Source of the DNA: Siphonobacter sp. SORGH_AS_0500
GTDB taxonomy: Bacteria > Bacteroidota > Bacteroidia > Cytophagales > Spirosomataceae
NCBI RefSeq assembly: GCF_002838835.1
Contig: NZ_NHPP01000023.1
Coordinates: 1 to 64,000, forward strand
Reading direction: 5' to 3'
Length of the DNA stretch: 64,000 nt
Positions 1-8,003 of this stretch are shown piece by piece. A program made the translations under genes and the position numbers. Under the pieces are notes generated by a model that ran no database searches, was not told the origin of the DNA, and saw only the letters and a program-made list of their open reading frames with translations. How positions within the stretch are numbered: position 1 is the stretch's first letter; each line of letters starts with the position of its first letter.

Positions 1-343
1 CGCTAATTTCTTAAAGGCATAACTATACTTCTTTTTCTTTTGCATTGCTCCTTTCAGTTAATGTCTAACTTTTCGGGGGCAATCCAAAAAGTCGCGTCTG
101 GGTAAGAGGCGGTTTTATTACCTCTACATTATTTTTCATCGCCCGACTAGACGCTCCCACCCTGGCTAGTCACCTCCCGCCTTGGCTGGTGTCCTCACCA
201 GCCATGAATAAAACTATAGTGGTTAGTGAGGACACTAGCCAGGGCGGATGACCATTTTGTTACCTCTACATTATTTTCATCGACCGGCCACACGCAATGA
301 AGTCGCGTCTCTACGTGATAATCACGCCGATCCATAATCGCTC
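1..343. other. Non-coding stretch with hairpin repeats
   Basis: No gene is visible. The stretch holds a direct repeat of the string tacctctacattat (near 118 and 260), and between its copies two facing copies of a hairpin: ggctggtg-tcct-caccagcc at 184-203 and the more diverged ggttagtg-agga-cactagcc at 221-240. The same hairpin family occurs four times downstream of copA (47.7-48.2 kb), so this is a dispersed palindromic repeat and not a local terminator. Confidence 0.7.
178..247. repeat. Inverted pair of REP-like hairpins
   Basis: The arms ccgccttggctggtgtcctc and its near-complement ending in actagccagggcgg face each other around a 17-base AT-rich spacer. Each arm is itself a small hairpin (8-bp stem, 4-base loop). 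This nested organisation (palindromes in inverted pairs) is like the BIME arrangement of REP elements. The same element with ggttggtg or ggctggtg stems is found at 47730-47999 and 48129-48148. Confidence 0.7.
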
Positions 344-850
344 TTATTTAAACTCAAATTCCTTCAGAAACTTCCAAGTCCCCTGATGGTATTCCCACAA
401 GATTAACCCCTGAGCAGTAATCGCAAAAGGCTCAAAGGTCTCCTCTAATTGAGCAGCCAGTTGCTTCGCTTCTTCCGGGCTTACTTTATTCTGCACGGTA
501 ATATGCGGCCATAACCCTTGCTGATCCTGTGGAATCAGAAATTCCTTCCAACTTTTCTGAAGCTGTTTATGTAAAGTTTTGAGCGTATTACTTTCCACTC
601 GAAAGGCAACTCCTTTGCCAATCATTTTTACTTCACTCACCTGCATTTCGAAGGCTTCTCTTTGGGTGACCTTAAGTAAAGTATCCTCTATGCCAGGGTC
701 AGCATTCGGTAACTGATGAAATAAGGATAAATGAGCATTCAGATAGTTCTTTTCTACTGGAAAATATCTTTTTCGTAGGTCATCAAAATACGTCTGTGAC
801 GTTGGGTCTAGCTTGACCGTCAGGATCAACGGAATGGATTCATTCATCAT
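344..850 (-). CDS. 2'-5' RNA ligase family protein (2H phosphoesterase)
   Basis: A 168-residue protein with the two short histidine motifs of the 2H phosphoesterase superfamily: HLS at residues 40-42 and HIT at 116-118, spaced as in ThpR/YjcG-type proteins. Members hydrolyse cyclic phosphodiester bonds, for instance 2',3'-cyclic RNA ends; the true substrate of this one cannot be read from sequence. Length is normal for the stand-alone family. It starts with two consecutive ATG codons, either of which could be used. It stands alone, divergent from the small DUF2945 gene on its right, so the 57 bases between them must hold both promoters. Family assignment is firm from the paired motifs, the substrate is unknown. 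Confidence 0.85.
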   Translation of the reverse strand: MMNESIPLILTVKLDPTSQTYFDDLRKRYFPVEKNYLNAHLSLFHQLPNADPGIEDTLLKVTQREAFEMQVSEVKMIGKGVAFRVESNTLKTLHKQLQKSWKEFLIPQDQQGLWPHITVQNKVSPEEAKQLAAQLEETFEPFAITAQGLILWEYHQGTWKFLKEFEFK

Positions 851-907
851 TTAATAATTACTGGAATGATTTATTAGTACTTAGTTTTTAAACAAATAAT
901 AAGACCA

Positions 908-1117
908 ATGAAAAAAGGAGATAAAGTAAGCTGGAAGTGGGGAAATGGGAAGGCTCACGGAACAATTGATTCCGTACATAAAGAAACGTATGAAAAGACC
1001 ATCAAAGGCGAGAAAATAACTCGACACGGCACAGATGACAATCCGGCTCTGGTTATTAAACAGGAAGATGGCGATCTGGTGCTGAAACTGGCCTCAGAAG
1101 TCAGTAAAGGGGAATAA
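908..1117 (+). CDS. DUF2945 (HVA1/TUDOR-like) small protein
   Basis: A 69-residue soluble protein that matches my recollection of the DUF2945 or hypervirulence-associated TUDOR-domain family: it begins KKGDKVSWKWGNGKAHG and has a central KGEKITRHGTDDNPA segment followed by a basic-acidic strand. The fold is a small beta barrel; no enzymatic residues are known and no function is established in bacteria. It has a convincing ATG and ends with KGE. It is a single-gene unit between a divergent 2H phosphoesterase and a small lipoprotein-like gene. Confidence 0.8.
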   Translation: MKKGDKVSWKWGNGKAHGTIDSVHKETYEKTIKGEKITRHGTDDNPALVIKQEDGDLVLKLASEVSKGE

Positions 1118-1197
1118 TCTCTTTTCTCTTATAAACTGGAATGGATTTTTAACGTATAGATTTTATTAACTTCTTGTTCACATATCCCTTTACCCTT

Positions 1198-1386
1198 ATG
1201 AAAACATTACAAAACTCTCGCCTGTCTATCTACGTTATTCTCGCAACCTTAATGGTAAGTTTAACCAGTTGCGAAGCCATTAAGGGTATTTTTAAAGCCG
1301 GTGTTTGGAGCGGTATTATCCTGGTCGTTTTAGGCGTTGCTCTGGTGATCTGGGTCGTTTCAAAACTCTTCGGTGGTGGCCGTTAA
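1198..1386 (+). CDS. Small lipoprotein-like membrane protein
   Basis: A 62-residue protein starting MKTLQNS. It has a first hydrophobic segment ending in the lipobox-like LTSC (cysteine near residue 25), then a short linker and a second transmembrane segment (about residues 36-56) ending in a GGGR tail. Small proteins of this layout are common in Cytophagales and are sometimes misnamed phosphatidate cytidylyltransferase in databases; there is no catalytic domain here. A TTG eight codons upstream (1174) could extend it, but the ATG at 1198 gives a proper signal sequence start and I prefer it. It is followed by a strong terminator. Confidence 0.65.
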   Translation: MKTLQNSRLSIYVILATLMVSLTSCEAIKGIFKAGVWSGIILVVLGVALVIWVVSKLFGGGR

Positions 1387-1403
1387 TTTCCTTTTCTGAC
1401 ATA

Positions 1404-1448
1404 AATAATAAAAGCCCTGAATCTCAACTATTCAGGGCTTTTATTATT
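1404..1448. terminator. Bidirectional hairpin terminator
   Basis: A 19-bp perfect stem with arms aataataaaagccctgaat and its complement around a 7-base loop, flanked by A and T runs on both sides. It lies between convergent genes (end of the small lipoprotein gene at 1386 and end of the MRJP-like gene at 1455), so it can serve both. Confidence 0.9.
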
Positions 1449-1454
1449 TACTGG

Positions 1455-2519
1455 CTATAATTTTAGCTTGTACATCCGAAAAGGATACTCTACTTTATTC
1501 TTTCCTTGATTAAACTTTGCTAATCGCTGATACTGAGCTGCGGTAACGTATAAATAGCCATCCGGGCCAATGGCGTAGCTATCGGGCCATAACAGCCGAT
1601 CGTCCTGAACAAGCGTTTCGAATTGCTTGCGTTTGGCATTATACCGATGCAGCGTTTTCTTTTCCGAATCACCCATGTAAACATTTCCCGCTTTGTCCGC
1701 AAACATACCATGGGAAATTCCTGCCACACCTACGGTCTCTACTTTAGCTTTCAACTGCTCCGCCGATAACGAAGCATCCGCCAGAGCCGCCGTTGGAATT
1801 CGGAATAATTTGGTTTGCGTGATGGGTCGGTAATAGAAGTATTCGCCCGCCAGAGCAATGCCATTCACGTTACTACTGAAAGGCTTTCCTGACTGATCTT
1901 TTACTTCAATGCCATCAATGTGTAAATGATAAGTAGGGTCGGCCGTGGTTGAAGCGTCTTTTTCCAGTACTGTTCGGCTTTTGCCCGTTTTTAAATCCAG
2001 CACCACAAGGGCTGCCCGGCTAGGATCAGATAAATACGCCAGATTCCGTTTGGTATCGACATTCAAATCATTAAGTCCGGTTTTGCTACGGGGCAAATCT
2101 TCAAATCGATAAATGCGTTCAATCTGGTTCGTAGCCAGGTTAATTTTCAATAGCTTGATTCCCTCCGCAATCGACTTTCCAAAATCAGGATTGGCTGGAT
2201 CTAAAGCCCATAAAGTGTTGGTATCATCAATGAAAACTGCCTGTAAGCTGACGAAACGATCCTGTACATGCGTAGTATCCCAGGTATTCCACTCCTGATT
2301 GGGATAGGGCACTTCCGAGCCGTCAGCCTTAATTTCAATCAAGGCATTTATATAATCATTGGACCATTTGGGGAACGTTACAAAGGTTCGGCCCTCCTTT
2401 GAGATAGCCAGGCCCACGGGTTGATATTTCCCAAATTGATGAGCTTCTTCGAGCTTATTTTTAGTGGATTGAGCCAGGGCTGTACTGCTCAATAAGACCC
2501 CCGCTCCCCACCAAAGCAA
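1455..2519 (-). CDS. Secreted MRJP/yellow-family protein, start disturbed
   Basis: About 354 residues related to the major royal jelly protein/yellow family (bacterial members are often called L-dopachrome tautomerase-related), a six-bladed beta-propeller. Visible signatures are FPKWSND, LQAVFIDDTNTLWALDPA and LLWPDSYAIGPDGYLYVT. The biochemical role of bacterial members is not settled. The protein begins with a signal peptide ending in TALAQ. The open frame has no ATG; the first usable codon is TTG at 2519. An ATG at 2530 is out of frame, and restoring one A in its A-run (2524-2527) would give MKKQLLWWGAG, a textbook signal peptide. So the true start is probably 2530 with a one-base deletion. 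Confidence 0.75.
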   Translation of the reverse strand: MLWWGAGVLLSSTALAQSTKNKLEEAHQFGKYQPVGLAISKEGRTFVTFPKWSNDYINALIEIKADGSEVPYPNQEWNTWDTTHVQDRFVSLQAVFIDDTNTLWALDPANPDFGKSIAEGIKLLKINLATNQIERIYRFEDLPRSKTGLNDLNVDTKRNLAYLSDPSRAALVVLDLKTGKSRTVLEKDASTTADPTYHLHIDGIEVKDQSGKPFSSNVNGIALAGEYFYYRPITQTKLFRIPTAALADASLSAEQLKAKVETVGVAGISHGMFADKAGNVYMGDSEKKTLHRYNAKRKQFETLVQDDRLLWPDSYAIGPDGYLYVTAAQYQRLAKFNQGKNKVEYPFRMYKLKL

Positions 2520-2748
2520 TTGCTTTTCATAAGAATGATGAACTTTTAGTCGATAAATTTCAGCGGCAAACTAATTTAGATAATGATGTATCGTTGATGA
2601 GGACTGCTGGAAACGTTCTTCTATACCGTTTACTAACCAAAACACGAGTACCAACCGCCGGGGCTAACCCGTGGAATTGATTTTATGTTTGAAAGAAAAC
2701 TTCAAAACCTCTCTAACCCATCTAACACATAAACTAGATTAAAATATC

Positions 2749-3245
2749 ATGGCAGAAAAACGTGAAGTGTGGTTACGCGGTCCCCTACCCGATATGCCCG
2801 TTTTATTACAGCCTGTAGCTCATGCCTTGCTTCAGGCTCGGGAAGAACTAGCTGAACTCACCCAGGATTTTCCTTCGGTTCGTCTCTGGGAGCGTCCTTC
2901 TGAACTAGCTTCACCCGGTTTTCACCTGCAACACCTGACGGGCGTTCTTGATCGCCTGTACACCTATGCTCGCGGCGAAGCCCTTACGGAAACGCAACTG
3001 GAATACCTCAGGCTGAAGGCCTGGCAACCGATGTACGTACGGAAGAGCTGGTGCAGCGTTTTAATACTCAGGTAGAAAAAGCGTTGGAGCAACTTCGCCA
3101 GACCCATCCCGATCAACTGACCCAGGTACGTGGCGTGGGCCGGGCTCAGTTACCTTCTACCGTACTTGGCCTTTATGTTCATTCGGCAGAGCATACCATG
3201 CGACATGTAGGCCAGTTACTCGTGACAATTCGTGTGTTATCTTAA
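2749..3245 (+). pseudogene. DinB family protein, single frameshift
   Basis: DinB-like four-helix-bundle protein (putative metal-dependent enzyme) split by a frameshift. The first frame runs from ATG 2749 through HLQHLTGVLDRLYTY and LTETQLEYL; near 3011-3013 the reading frame changes and continues as AEGLATDVRTEELVQRF to the stop at 3245, with the late HSAEHTMRHVGQLLVT helix carrying family-typical histidines. Adding one base (for example ctcagg to ctcaagg) restores a continuous 165-residue protein reading EYLKAEG, the normal length for the family. The reading after the shift is intact to the end, so this looks recent or artefactual. It is 12 bases upstream of the oxidoreductase gene and probably co-transcribed with it. 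Function unknown. Confidence 0.75.
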
Positions 3246-3257
3246 ACCTCTTTACCC

Positions 3258-4223
3258 ATGAAAGCAATCATAGTTACTCAGGCTGGTGGCCCGGAAGTAT
3301 TGCAACTAGCCGAACGCCCTTCGCCACAACCCGTCGAAAATCAGGTAATTATTAAAGTAGAAGCAGCGGGCCTGAACCGGGCCGACGTTATGATGCGGCA
3401 GGGCAAGTACGGCAAGCCAGAAGATACTCCAGAAATTCTGGGTCTGGAAGTAGCCGGAACGATCTGTGCCTGCGGGCCGAAAGTAACCCACTGGAAGAAA
3501 GGAGATCGGGTGTGTGCCCTGATTCGTGGCGGGGGTTACGCTGAGTATGCCGTAGCCGATTTCCGTCATTGCTTACCCATTCCCGAAAACGTCTCGATGA
3601 TAGAAGCGGCGGGCTTACCCGAAACCGTATTAACCGTCTGGAGTAATGTTTTCCAGCGAATGCGGGTACAAACGGGAGAAACCCTGCTCATTCAGGGAGG
3701 TACCAGCGGCATTGGCTTAACGGCTATTCAACTGGCTCGGGCCTTTGGCGTTCGGGTTTTTGCCACAGCAGGGTCCGACGAAAAATGTGCCTTTGCCCAA
3801 AGCTGGGGAGCCGAGCGTTGCATCAACTATAAAACCCAGGATTTTGAAAAGGAGCTAGCTCCCATCGGTGTTGACGCAATTCTGGATTACATTGGTGGCG
3901 ATTATACGGCTAAACACCTGCGAATTCTTAAACCGGAAGGTCGCCTCTGCTGGCTGGCGGGAATGGAAGGCGTCAAATCGACGATTAACATCATGGATAT
4001 TATGACGAAACGACTGAGCCTAACCGGCAGCACACTTTCGCCCCGTACCGACGATTTCAAGGCCCAGTTAACTGCCGATGTGGAAATGCGGGTCTGGCCG
4101 CTGGTGGCTCAGGGGAAGTTGAAAACGCACGTTTCCAAAACTTTTCCACTGGAACAGGCTGCTGAAGCTCATACGTATATGGAAGAGGGTGGACACATTG
4201 GAAAGATCATTCTTACGATCTAA
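3258..4223 (+). CDS. NAD(P)H-quinone oxidoreductase (MDR family, PIG3-like)
   Basis: A 321-residue zinc-free medium-chain dehydrogenase/reductase. The N-terminal GroES-like domain holds AAGLNRADVMMRQGKY and LGLEVAGTI; the nucleotide-binding domain begins near residue 143 with GGTSGIGLTAIQLA. The zinc-ligand cysteines of alcohol dehydrogenases are absent, as in quinone oxidoreductases. The closest named group by eye is the TP53I3/PIG3 type, which reduces quinones with NADPH. It follows the DinB gene by 12 bases and ends before a strong terminator, so the two probably form one operon. Substrate is inferred from family only. Confidence 0.85.
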   Translation: MKAIIVTQAGGPEVLQLAERPSPQPVENQVIIKVEAAGLNRADVMMRQGKYGKPEDTPEILGLEVAGTICACGPKVTHWKKGDRVCALIRGGGYAEYAVADFRHCLPIPENVSMIEAAGLPETVLTVWSNVFQRMRVQTGETLLIQGGTSGIGLTAIQLARAFGVRVFATAGSDEKCAFAQSWGAERCINYKTQDFEKELAPIGVDAILDYIGGDYTAKHLRILKPEGRLCWLAGMEGVKSTINIMDIMTKRLSLTGSTLSPRTDDFKAQLTADVEMRVWPLVAQGKLKTHVSKTFPLEQAAEAHTYMEEGGHIGKIILTI

Positions 4224-4240
4224 ATCGTCAATACCTTTTC

Positions 4241-4276
4241 AAAAATCCCGTCAGAATCATTACTGACGGGATTTTT
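4241..4276 (+). terminator. Rho-independent terminator after oxidoreductase
   Basis: Perfect 14-bp stem aaaaatcccgtcag / ctgacgggattttt with an 8-base loop, followed by more T. It ends the DinB-oxidoreductase unit. Confidence 0.9.
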
Positions 4277-4282
4277 GTCTAT

Positions 4283-4290
4283 TATATTTG
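4283..4290 (+). promoter_or_regulatory. -7 element TATATTTG of NIPSNAP gene
   Basis: Exact match to the Bacteroidota -7 consensus TAnnTTTG, 30 bases before the ATG at 4321. No clear TTTG is found at the -33 position. Confidence 0.5.
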
Positions 4291-4320
4291 ATCGAATAAA
4301 TCAATAACCTCTACACATTC

Positions 4321-5076
4321 ATGAATCGTCGGACTTTCGTCTCGTCTACACTAATGGCGGGTACTGCTGCCGTGGCAGAACCTTTTTCTACTTCCGCTGA
4401 CACCACAAGTTATTTCGAATTACGGGTTTACGAACTGAAAGGGAATGCTCAGGAAAATTATCTAAAGTCGGCCCTGGTGCCAGCCCTTAACCGCCAGGGA
4501 ATTAAAAATGTGGGCGTGTTTCGGGAATTAGGAAAAGGCGAACCCCCACTTTTATACGTGCTAATTCCCTACCCTTCAATCAACGCTTTTGCTGAAGTAA
4601 ATAGTCGCTTATCTCAGGATTCGGAGTACCAGAAAGCCAGCGAAAGCTACCGGAATTTGTTACCTGACCGAGCCTCTTACGCTCGTTATAAATCTTCTTT
4701 CATGCAGGCTTTTTCGGGATTTCCCCAACTGGCTGTGCCTAAAAACGAAAGTCGGATTTTTGAATTAAGAACCTACGAGGGCTTTAGCGAAGACGCCGTT
4801 CGCCGCAAAATTGCGATGTTCAACGACGCTGAGATTCAGGTCTTTAATAAGGTAGGATTAACGCCCGTATTTTTTGGTGAAGTGAAAATTGGCGATTCCC
4901 TGCCTTGCCTGACGTACTTGCTAACCTTTCCATCCATGGAAGTAAGGGACGCTAACTGGAAGAAATTTGGTAACGATGCCGACTGGAAACGAATCTCCGG
5001 TCTTCCCGAATACGCCAATACGGTGTCCAGAATTCAACGCGTATTTCTGGAGCCCGTCGCTTTTTCTCAAATTTAA
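4321..5076 (+). CDS. Tat-exported NIPSNAP family protein
   Basis: 251 residues. The N-terminus MNRRTFVSSTLMAGTAAVA is a twin-arginine type signal (RRTF), suggesting export in a folded state. The rest contains two tandem NIPSNAP-type ferredoxin-like domains: the first opens with YFELRVYELKG (about residue 31), the second with RIFELRTYEGF (about residue 145). NIPSNAP/EthD-like dimeric alpha-beta barrels have no single known reaction; exported twin-domain versions are frequent in Bacteroidota and Planctomycetes. Monocistronic, with its own -7 element and no near partner on the right. Confidence 0.85.
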   Translation: MNRRTFVSSTLMAGTAAVAEPFSTSADTTSYFELRVYELKGNAQENYLKSALVPALNRQGIKNVGVFRELGKGEPPLLYVLIPYPSINAFAEVNSRLSQDSEYQKASESYRNLLPDRASYARYKSSFMQAFSGFPQLAVPKNESRIFELRTYEGFSEDAVRRKIAMFNDAEIQVFNKVGLTPVFFGEVKIGDSLPCLTYLLTFPSMEVRDANWKKFGNDADWKRISGLPEYANTVSRIQRVFLEPVAFSQI

Positions 5077-5447
5077 GCGAGGATTTAAAATATATAATCG
5101 TCGGACTCTCACGCGAATCGTGGCTTTTGAAACTTTGAGGGATTGGATTCCCTCCCTTCGCTGTGGTGACAGGCTTGAGGGATAACGGCAGGTAGGAACC
5201 TGCCTTATTTTAGGAACGTAATGGAATCTCGCACCAGTGATTGCAAATAGTAATTTCTCCTAAGTGTCATCTTGAACGAAGTGAGAGACCTTCTGTAGCA
5301 TGGGGCGGTTCTGAGTTTATTAACGTTCCCTTAAAACCAAGTAGGTTCGTAAATTCACATAAGTTCCTTCGCTCTGGATAATAGGGAAAAGGAAATACTT
5401 CATGGCTGCCAGCAAAAAAGCTGGCCGGGTTACGCTGGCAGAGGAAA
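5077..5447. other. Intergenic stretch with small hairpins
   Basis: No gene seen. It contains a hairpin ggcaggt-agga-acctgcc followed by ttatttt (5187-5210), which may terminate the NIPSNAP gene, a phrase cttgaacgaagtgagagacc that is common as intergenic repeat in Bacteroidota, and at 5408-5425 a hairpin gccagc-aaaaaa-gctggc with the same core as the repeat unit downstream of nspC (24.2 kb). Confidence 0.6.
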
Positions 5448-5484
5448 AGTAAAAGGGCACCTGATGATCAGGTGCCCTTTTACT
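5448..5484 (-). terminator. Terminator after hisS
   Basis: 17-bp perfect stem agtaaaagggcacctga / tcaggtgcccttttact with a 3-base loop, symmetric enough to work in both directions. It lies 32 bases past the hisS stop. Confidence 0.9.
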
Positions 5485-5515
5485 TTGATGTGGATACAAT
5501 TAACCCATTGTCCCC

Positions 5516-6883
5516 TTACTTCAACAACTCAATCAATGCTTCGGCGGTAACTTTCTGTTGCTCACCAGTAGTCATATTTTTTAGGGTTAACTCCCCCGTT
5601 TCCATTTCGGTTGAACCGATTAATACCACAAAAGGAATTTTCTTACGGTCGGCGTAATCAAGCTGTTTTTTAAGCTTGGCAGAATCAGGGTATAATTCGG
5701 CATTGATACCTGCCTGACGAGCTTTTTGTAATAAAGGCAATGAATACATCTCTGCCTGAGCGTCGAAATTAGTGAAAAGAACCTTCGTCGTTACACGCTG
5801 ATTCTCGGGGAAGAGTTTCAGTTCTTCCATCACATCATAAATCCGGTCTACTCCCAGCGAAATACCAACGCCCGACAGATTAGGCACGCCAAAAGCAGCC
5901 GTCAGGTTATCGTAACGCCCTCCGCCTGAGATACTACCGATCTGAACGCCATTGGCTTTTACTTCGAAAATAGCTCCGGTGTAATAACTCAGCCCCCGAG
6001 CCAGGGTAATATCGAGTTGAATCTGGTTTTCCGGCAGCCCCATCGTGCGAACCATCTGCCATAGCGTTTCCAGTTCCTGCACGCCTTTCATTCCTACCTC
6101 AGAGCCTTGCAACCAGCTTTTCAAACTGGCAAAAGTTTCTTCATTAGAAGTCAGGCTGCTGAATAGAGGTTGCAGTTTATCGATCGAATCGTTTGAAATT
6201 CCTCTTTCCCGCAACTCTTCCTCTACCTTTTCTTTACCTACCTTATCCAGTTTATCAATTGCTACGAACAAAGTCGTTTCCATGCCGGCTACGCCAATTA
6301 CTTCCGCAATTCCACTCAGAATTTTACGGTTGTTAATCTTGATCGTGAAGTTTTCGATGGAAAGTCCCTGAAAAATTTCGTGCAACATCGCTACGATCTC
6401 GGCTTCGCAGAGCAAGGAATCCGTACCAACAATGTCAGCATCACACTGATAAAATTCCCGGTAACGTCCTTTTTGCGGACGGTCGGCCCGCCAGACGGGC
6501 TGTAACTGGTAACGTTTGAAAGGAAAGGTTAACTCACCCCGATTCATCACCACGTAACGGGCAAAGGGCACCGTCAGGTCATAACGCAGGCCTTTCTCGG
6601 CAATTTTTGGAGTTAACTTTTTATAGCCTTCTTCCAGATCGGAAGGCTGGATTTTTTCAGAAAAATTACCCGAATTCAGTACTTTAAATAACAGTTGGTC
6701 GCCTTCTTCGCCGTATTTACCCATCAGCACCGAGAGATTTTCCAGCGTGGGTGTTTCCAGCGGCTGAAAACCATATTTCTGAAACGTACGACGGATGGTA
6801 TCAAAGATAAAATTCCGCTTCACCATCTGCTCTGGACCAAAATCGCGGGTCCCTCGGGGAAGGCTGGGTTTTTGTATACTCAT
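5516..6883 (-). CDS. hisS: Histidine--tRNA ligase
   Basis: Class II aminoacyl-tRNA synthetase of 455 residues that charges tRNA-His in the cytoplasm. Class II motif 2 is visible around KGRYREFYQCD, the histidine-specific motif as LARGLSYYTGAIFEV, and motif 3 around SGVGISLGVDRIYDV; a C-terminal anticodon-binding domain follows (VTTKVLFTNFD onward). I place the start at the ATG at 6883 (MSIQKPSLPRGTRDF), because that gives the usual N-terminus; an upstream in-frame ATG at 6952 overlaps the putative promoter and adds 23 unconserved residues. A -7 box is found at 6950-6957 on this strand. Confidence 0.97.
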   Translation of the reverse strand: MSIQKPSLPRGTRDFGPEQMVKRNFIFDTIRRTFQKYGFQPLETPTLENLSVLMGKYGEEGDQLLFKVLNSGNFSEKIQPSDLEEGYKKLTPKIAEKGLRYDLTVPFARYVVMNRGELTFPFKRYQLQPVWRADRPQKGRYREFYQCDADIVGTDSLLCEAEIVAMLHEIFQGLSIENFTIKINNRKILSGIAEVIGVAGMETTLFVAIDKLDKVGKEKVEEELRERGISNDSIDKLQPLFSSLTSNEETFASLKSWLQGSEVGMKGVQELETLWQMVRTMGLPENQIQLDITLARGLSYYTGAIFEVKANGVQIGSISGGGRYDNLTAAFGVPNLSGVGISLGVDRIYDVMEELKLFPENQRVTTKVLFTNFDAQAEMYSLPLLQKARQAGINAELYPDSAKLKKQLDYADRKKIPFVVLIGSTEMETGELTLKNMTTGEQQKVTAEALIELLK

Positions 6884-6949
6884 GATGGTATGGATGCCGG
6901 AAGCAGGGGAAATCTCCCGAATAAAAGCTAAATGAATGATTTGATGCTG

Positions 6950-6957
6950 CAAAAATA
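6950..6957 (-). promoter_or_regulatory. -7 element TATTTTTG of hisS
   Basis: On the minus strand TATTTTTG fits TAnnTTTG; transcription would start near 6943, giving a leader of about 60 bases before the chosen start at 6883 and excluding the upstream ATG at 6952. Confidence 0.5.
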
Positions 6958-7019
6958 GCAGGGAAAGCCCTTTACTTCCGTATTAATCTAAATTTCCTTG
7001 ATATTTCGGAGGAATGAGA

Positions 7020-7050
7020 TTTGACATTTGCCGAAAAACCAGTATTTTTG
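7020..7050 (+). promoter_or_regulatory. Bacteroidota promoter TTTG-N19-TATTTTTG
   Basis: Both elements of the Bacteroidota primary sigma promoter are present: TTTG at 7020-7023 and TATTTTTG at 7043-7050, 19 bases apart. The best full promoter noticed in the window; it drives the 48-residue basic protein. Confidence 0.7.
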
Positions 7051-7135
7051 CGGCTCATTTTAGGTTCTGAGTATGAGAATCAGGTATTCCTGGATTACTC
7101 GAACCGGTAACCAGTAATACCAAACTTCCAAAATC

Positions 7136-7282
7136 ATGGGTGTATCACAACTGAAACGCAAGGATCGCAGAAATAAGGCTATCGCGAATAACAAAGTAAC
7201 GACGATCAAACGCCTTACACTGAAACCTACTATCAAGAAAGTAGACGTAGAAGCAATCAAAGCTTCTTTCGAAAAGAAATAA
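7136..7282 (+). CDS. Small basic protein, 48 residues
   Basis: ATG 7136 opens a 48-codon frame beginning MGVSQLKRKDRRNKA and ending SFEKK. It is rich in lysine and arginine, with a repeated threonine-isoleucine-lysine flavour (VTTIKRL, KPTIKKV), and has no hydrophobic segment. I do not recognise a named family; the composition suggests RNA or ribosome association, which is inference. Support for it being real: a full promoter 85 bases upstream, an in-frame ATG, and a terminator right after (7316-7342). It is not one of the universal small ribosomal proteins I can name. Confidence 0.65.
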   Translation: MGVSQLKRKDRRNKAIANNKVTTIKRLTLKPTIKKVDVEAIKASFEKK

Positions 7283-7315
7283 GTAGTTAACACAATGGTT
7301 AACTTAATTTTCTGG

Positions 7316-7342
7316 AACCCTGCTACGATTGTTTAGCAGGGT
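7316..7342. terminator. Bidirectional terminator overlapping a stop codon
   Basis: Stem aaccctgcta / tagcagggtt with an 8-base loop and T run. The stop codon of the minus-strand gene (7323-7325) lies inside the left arm, so the hairpin ends both the small basic gene and its convergent neighbour. Confidence 0.8.
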
Positions 7343-7745
7343 TTTCTTTTGTAGCTTCTTTAGGTTTCTCCTTATCCGGGTTTTGTTGCTTGGTCCGTTG
7401 CGTTTTCTTCTTGACGATCATCGCCTTGGGTTTGGCAAATAATCGCCGATTTTTTCGAATAAAACGACGCATCTCCCGTCGGGTGTCCATCCGGGTACGA
7501 ATTCGCAACGCGTTTCCGTACATGATAAATCCGGTAATCATTAATACCAGGGCATAAATTCCCAACAGAAACCAGCGGTTAAAAACCTCCCCCGCCGCCT
7601 GAAGCCAGACCGCCCGCACCAGCACTATGATCCCATAGCTGGATAAAATCATACTAAAAACAGACAGCAAAATCCACTTGGTCCGCAAACTCATGTGCTT
7701 GACGAGTTGCCTTCCGGGTGCCTTTTTATTTTCAATAACTTTCAT
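7323..7745 (-). CDS. Unrecognised two-TM protein with basic tail
   Basis: 140 residues. Two transmembrane segments (about residues 24-48 and 60-78) are followed by a strongly basic stretch (RTRMDTRREMRRFIRKNRR) and a lysine-proline-glutamate tail that is probably disordered and cytoplasmic. No domain recognised. A start at the internal methionine 19 (MSLRTKW) is possible, since the first 18 residues look unstructured. Monocistronic. Confidence 0.6.
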   Translation of the reverse strand: MKVIENKKAPGRQLVKHMSLRTKWILLSVFSMILSSYGIIVLVRAVWLQAAGEVFNRWFLLGIYALVLMITGFIMYGNALRIRTRMDTRREMRRFIRKNRRLFAKPKAMIVKKKTQRTKQQNPDKEKPKEATKENPAKQS

Positions 7746-8003
7746 AACCTTAAGGACATATTTAAGAGTACCAGGGGGATCGTATGATCCATCAAAACAG
7801 AACCCTAACTTTTTTAATTCCTACTAGCTTGTCGCTGCTTAAACGTTTTCTGTTTCTGAACAGGCCTATCGTATATAACCGAATTTTTATATTTTTATAC
7901 CAAAAATGTACCAAAAATCCTTTTTTTTTGAAAAATTAGCTATATACGAATCTGTTGGCGTAATTTCCAGCCACAATCTTACTTTCAAATTTTGTATTGA
8001 CCA

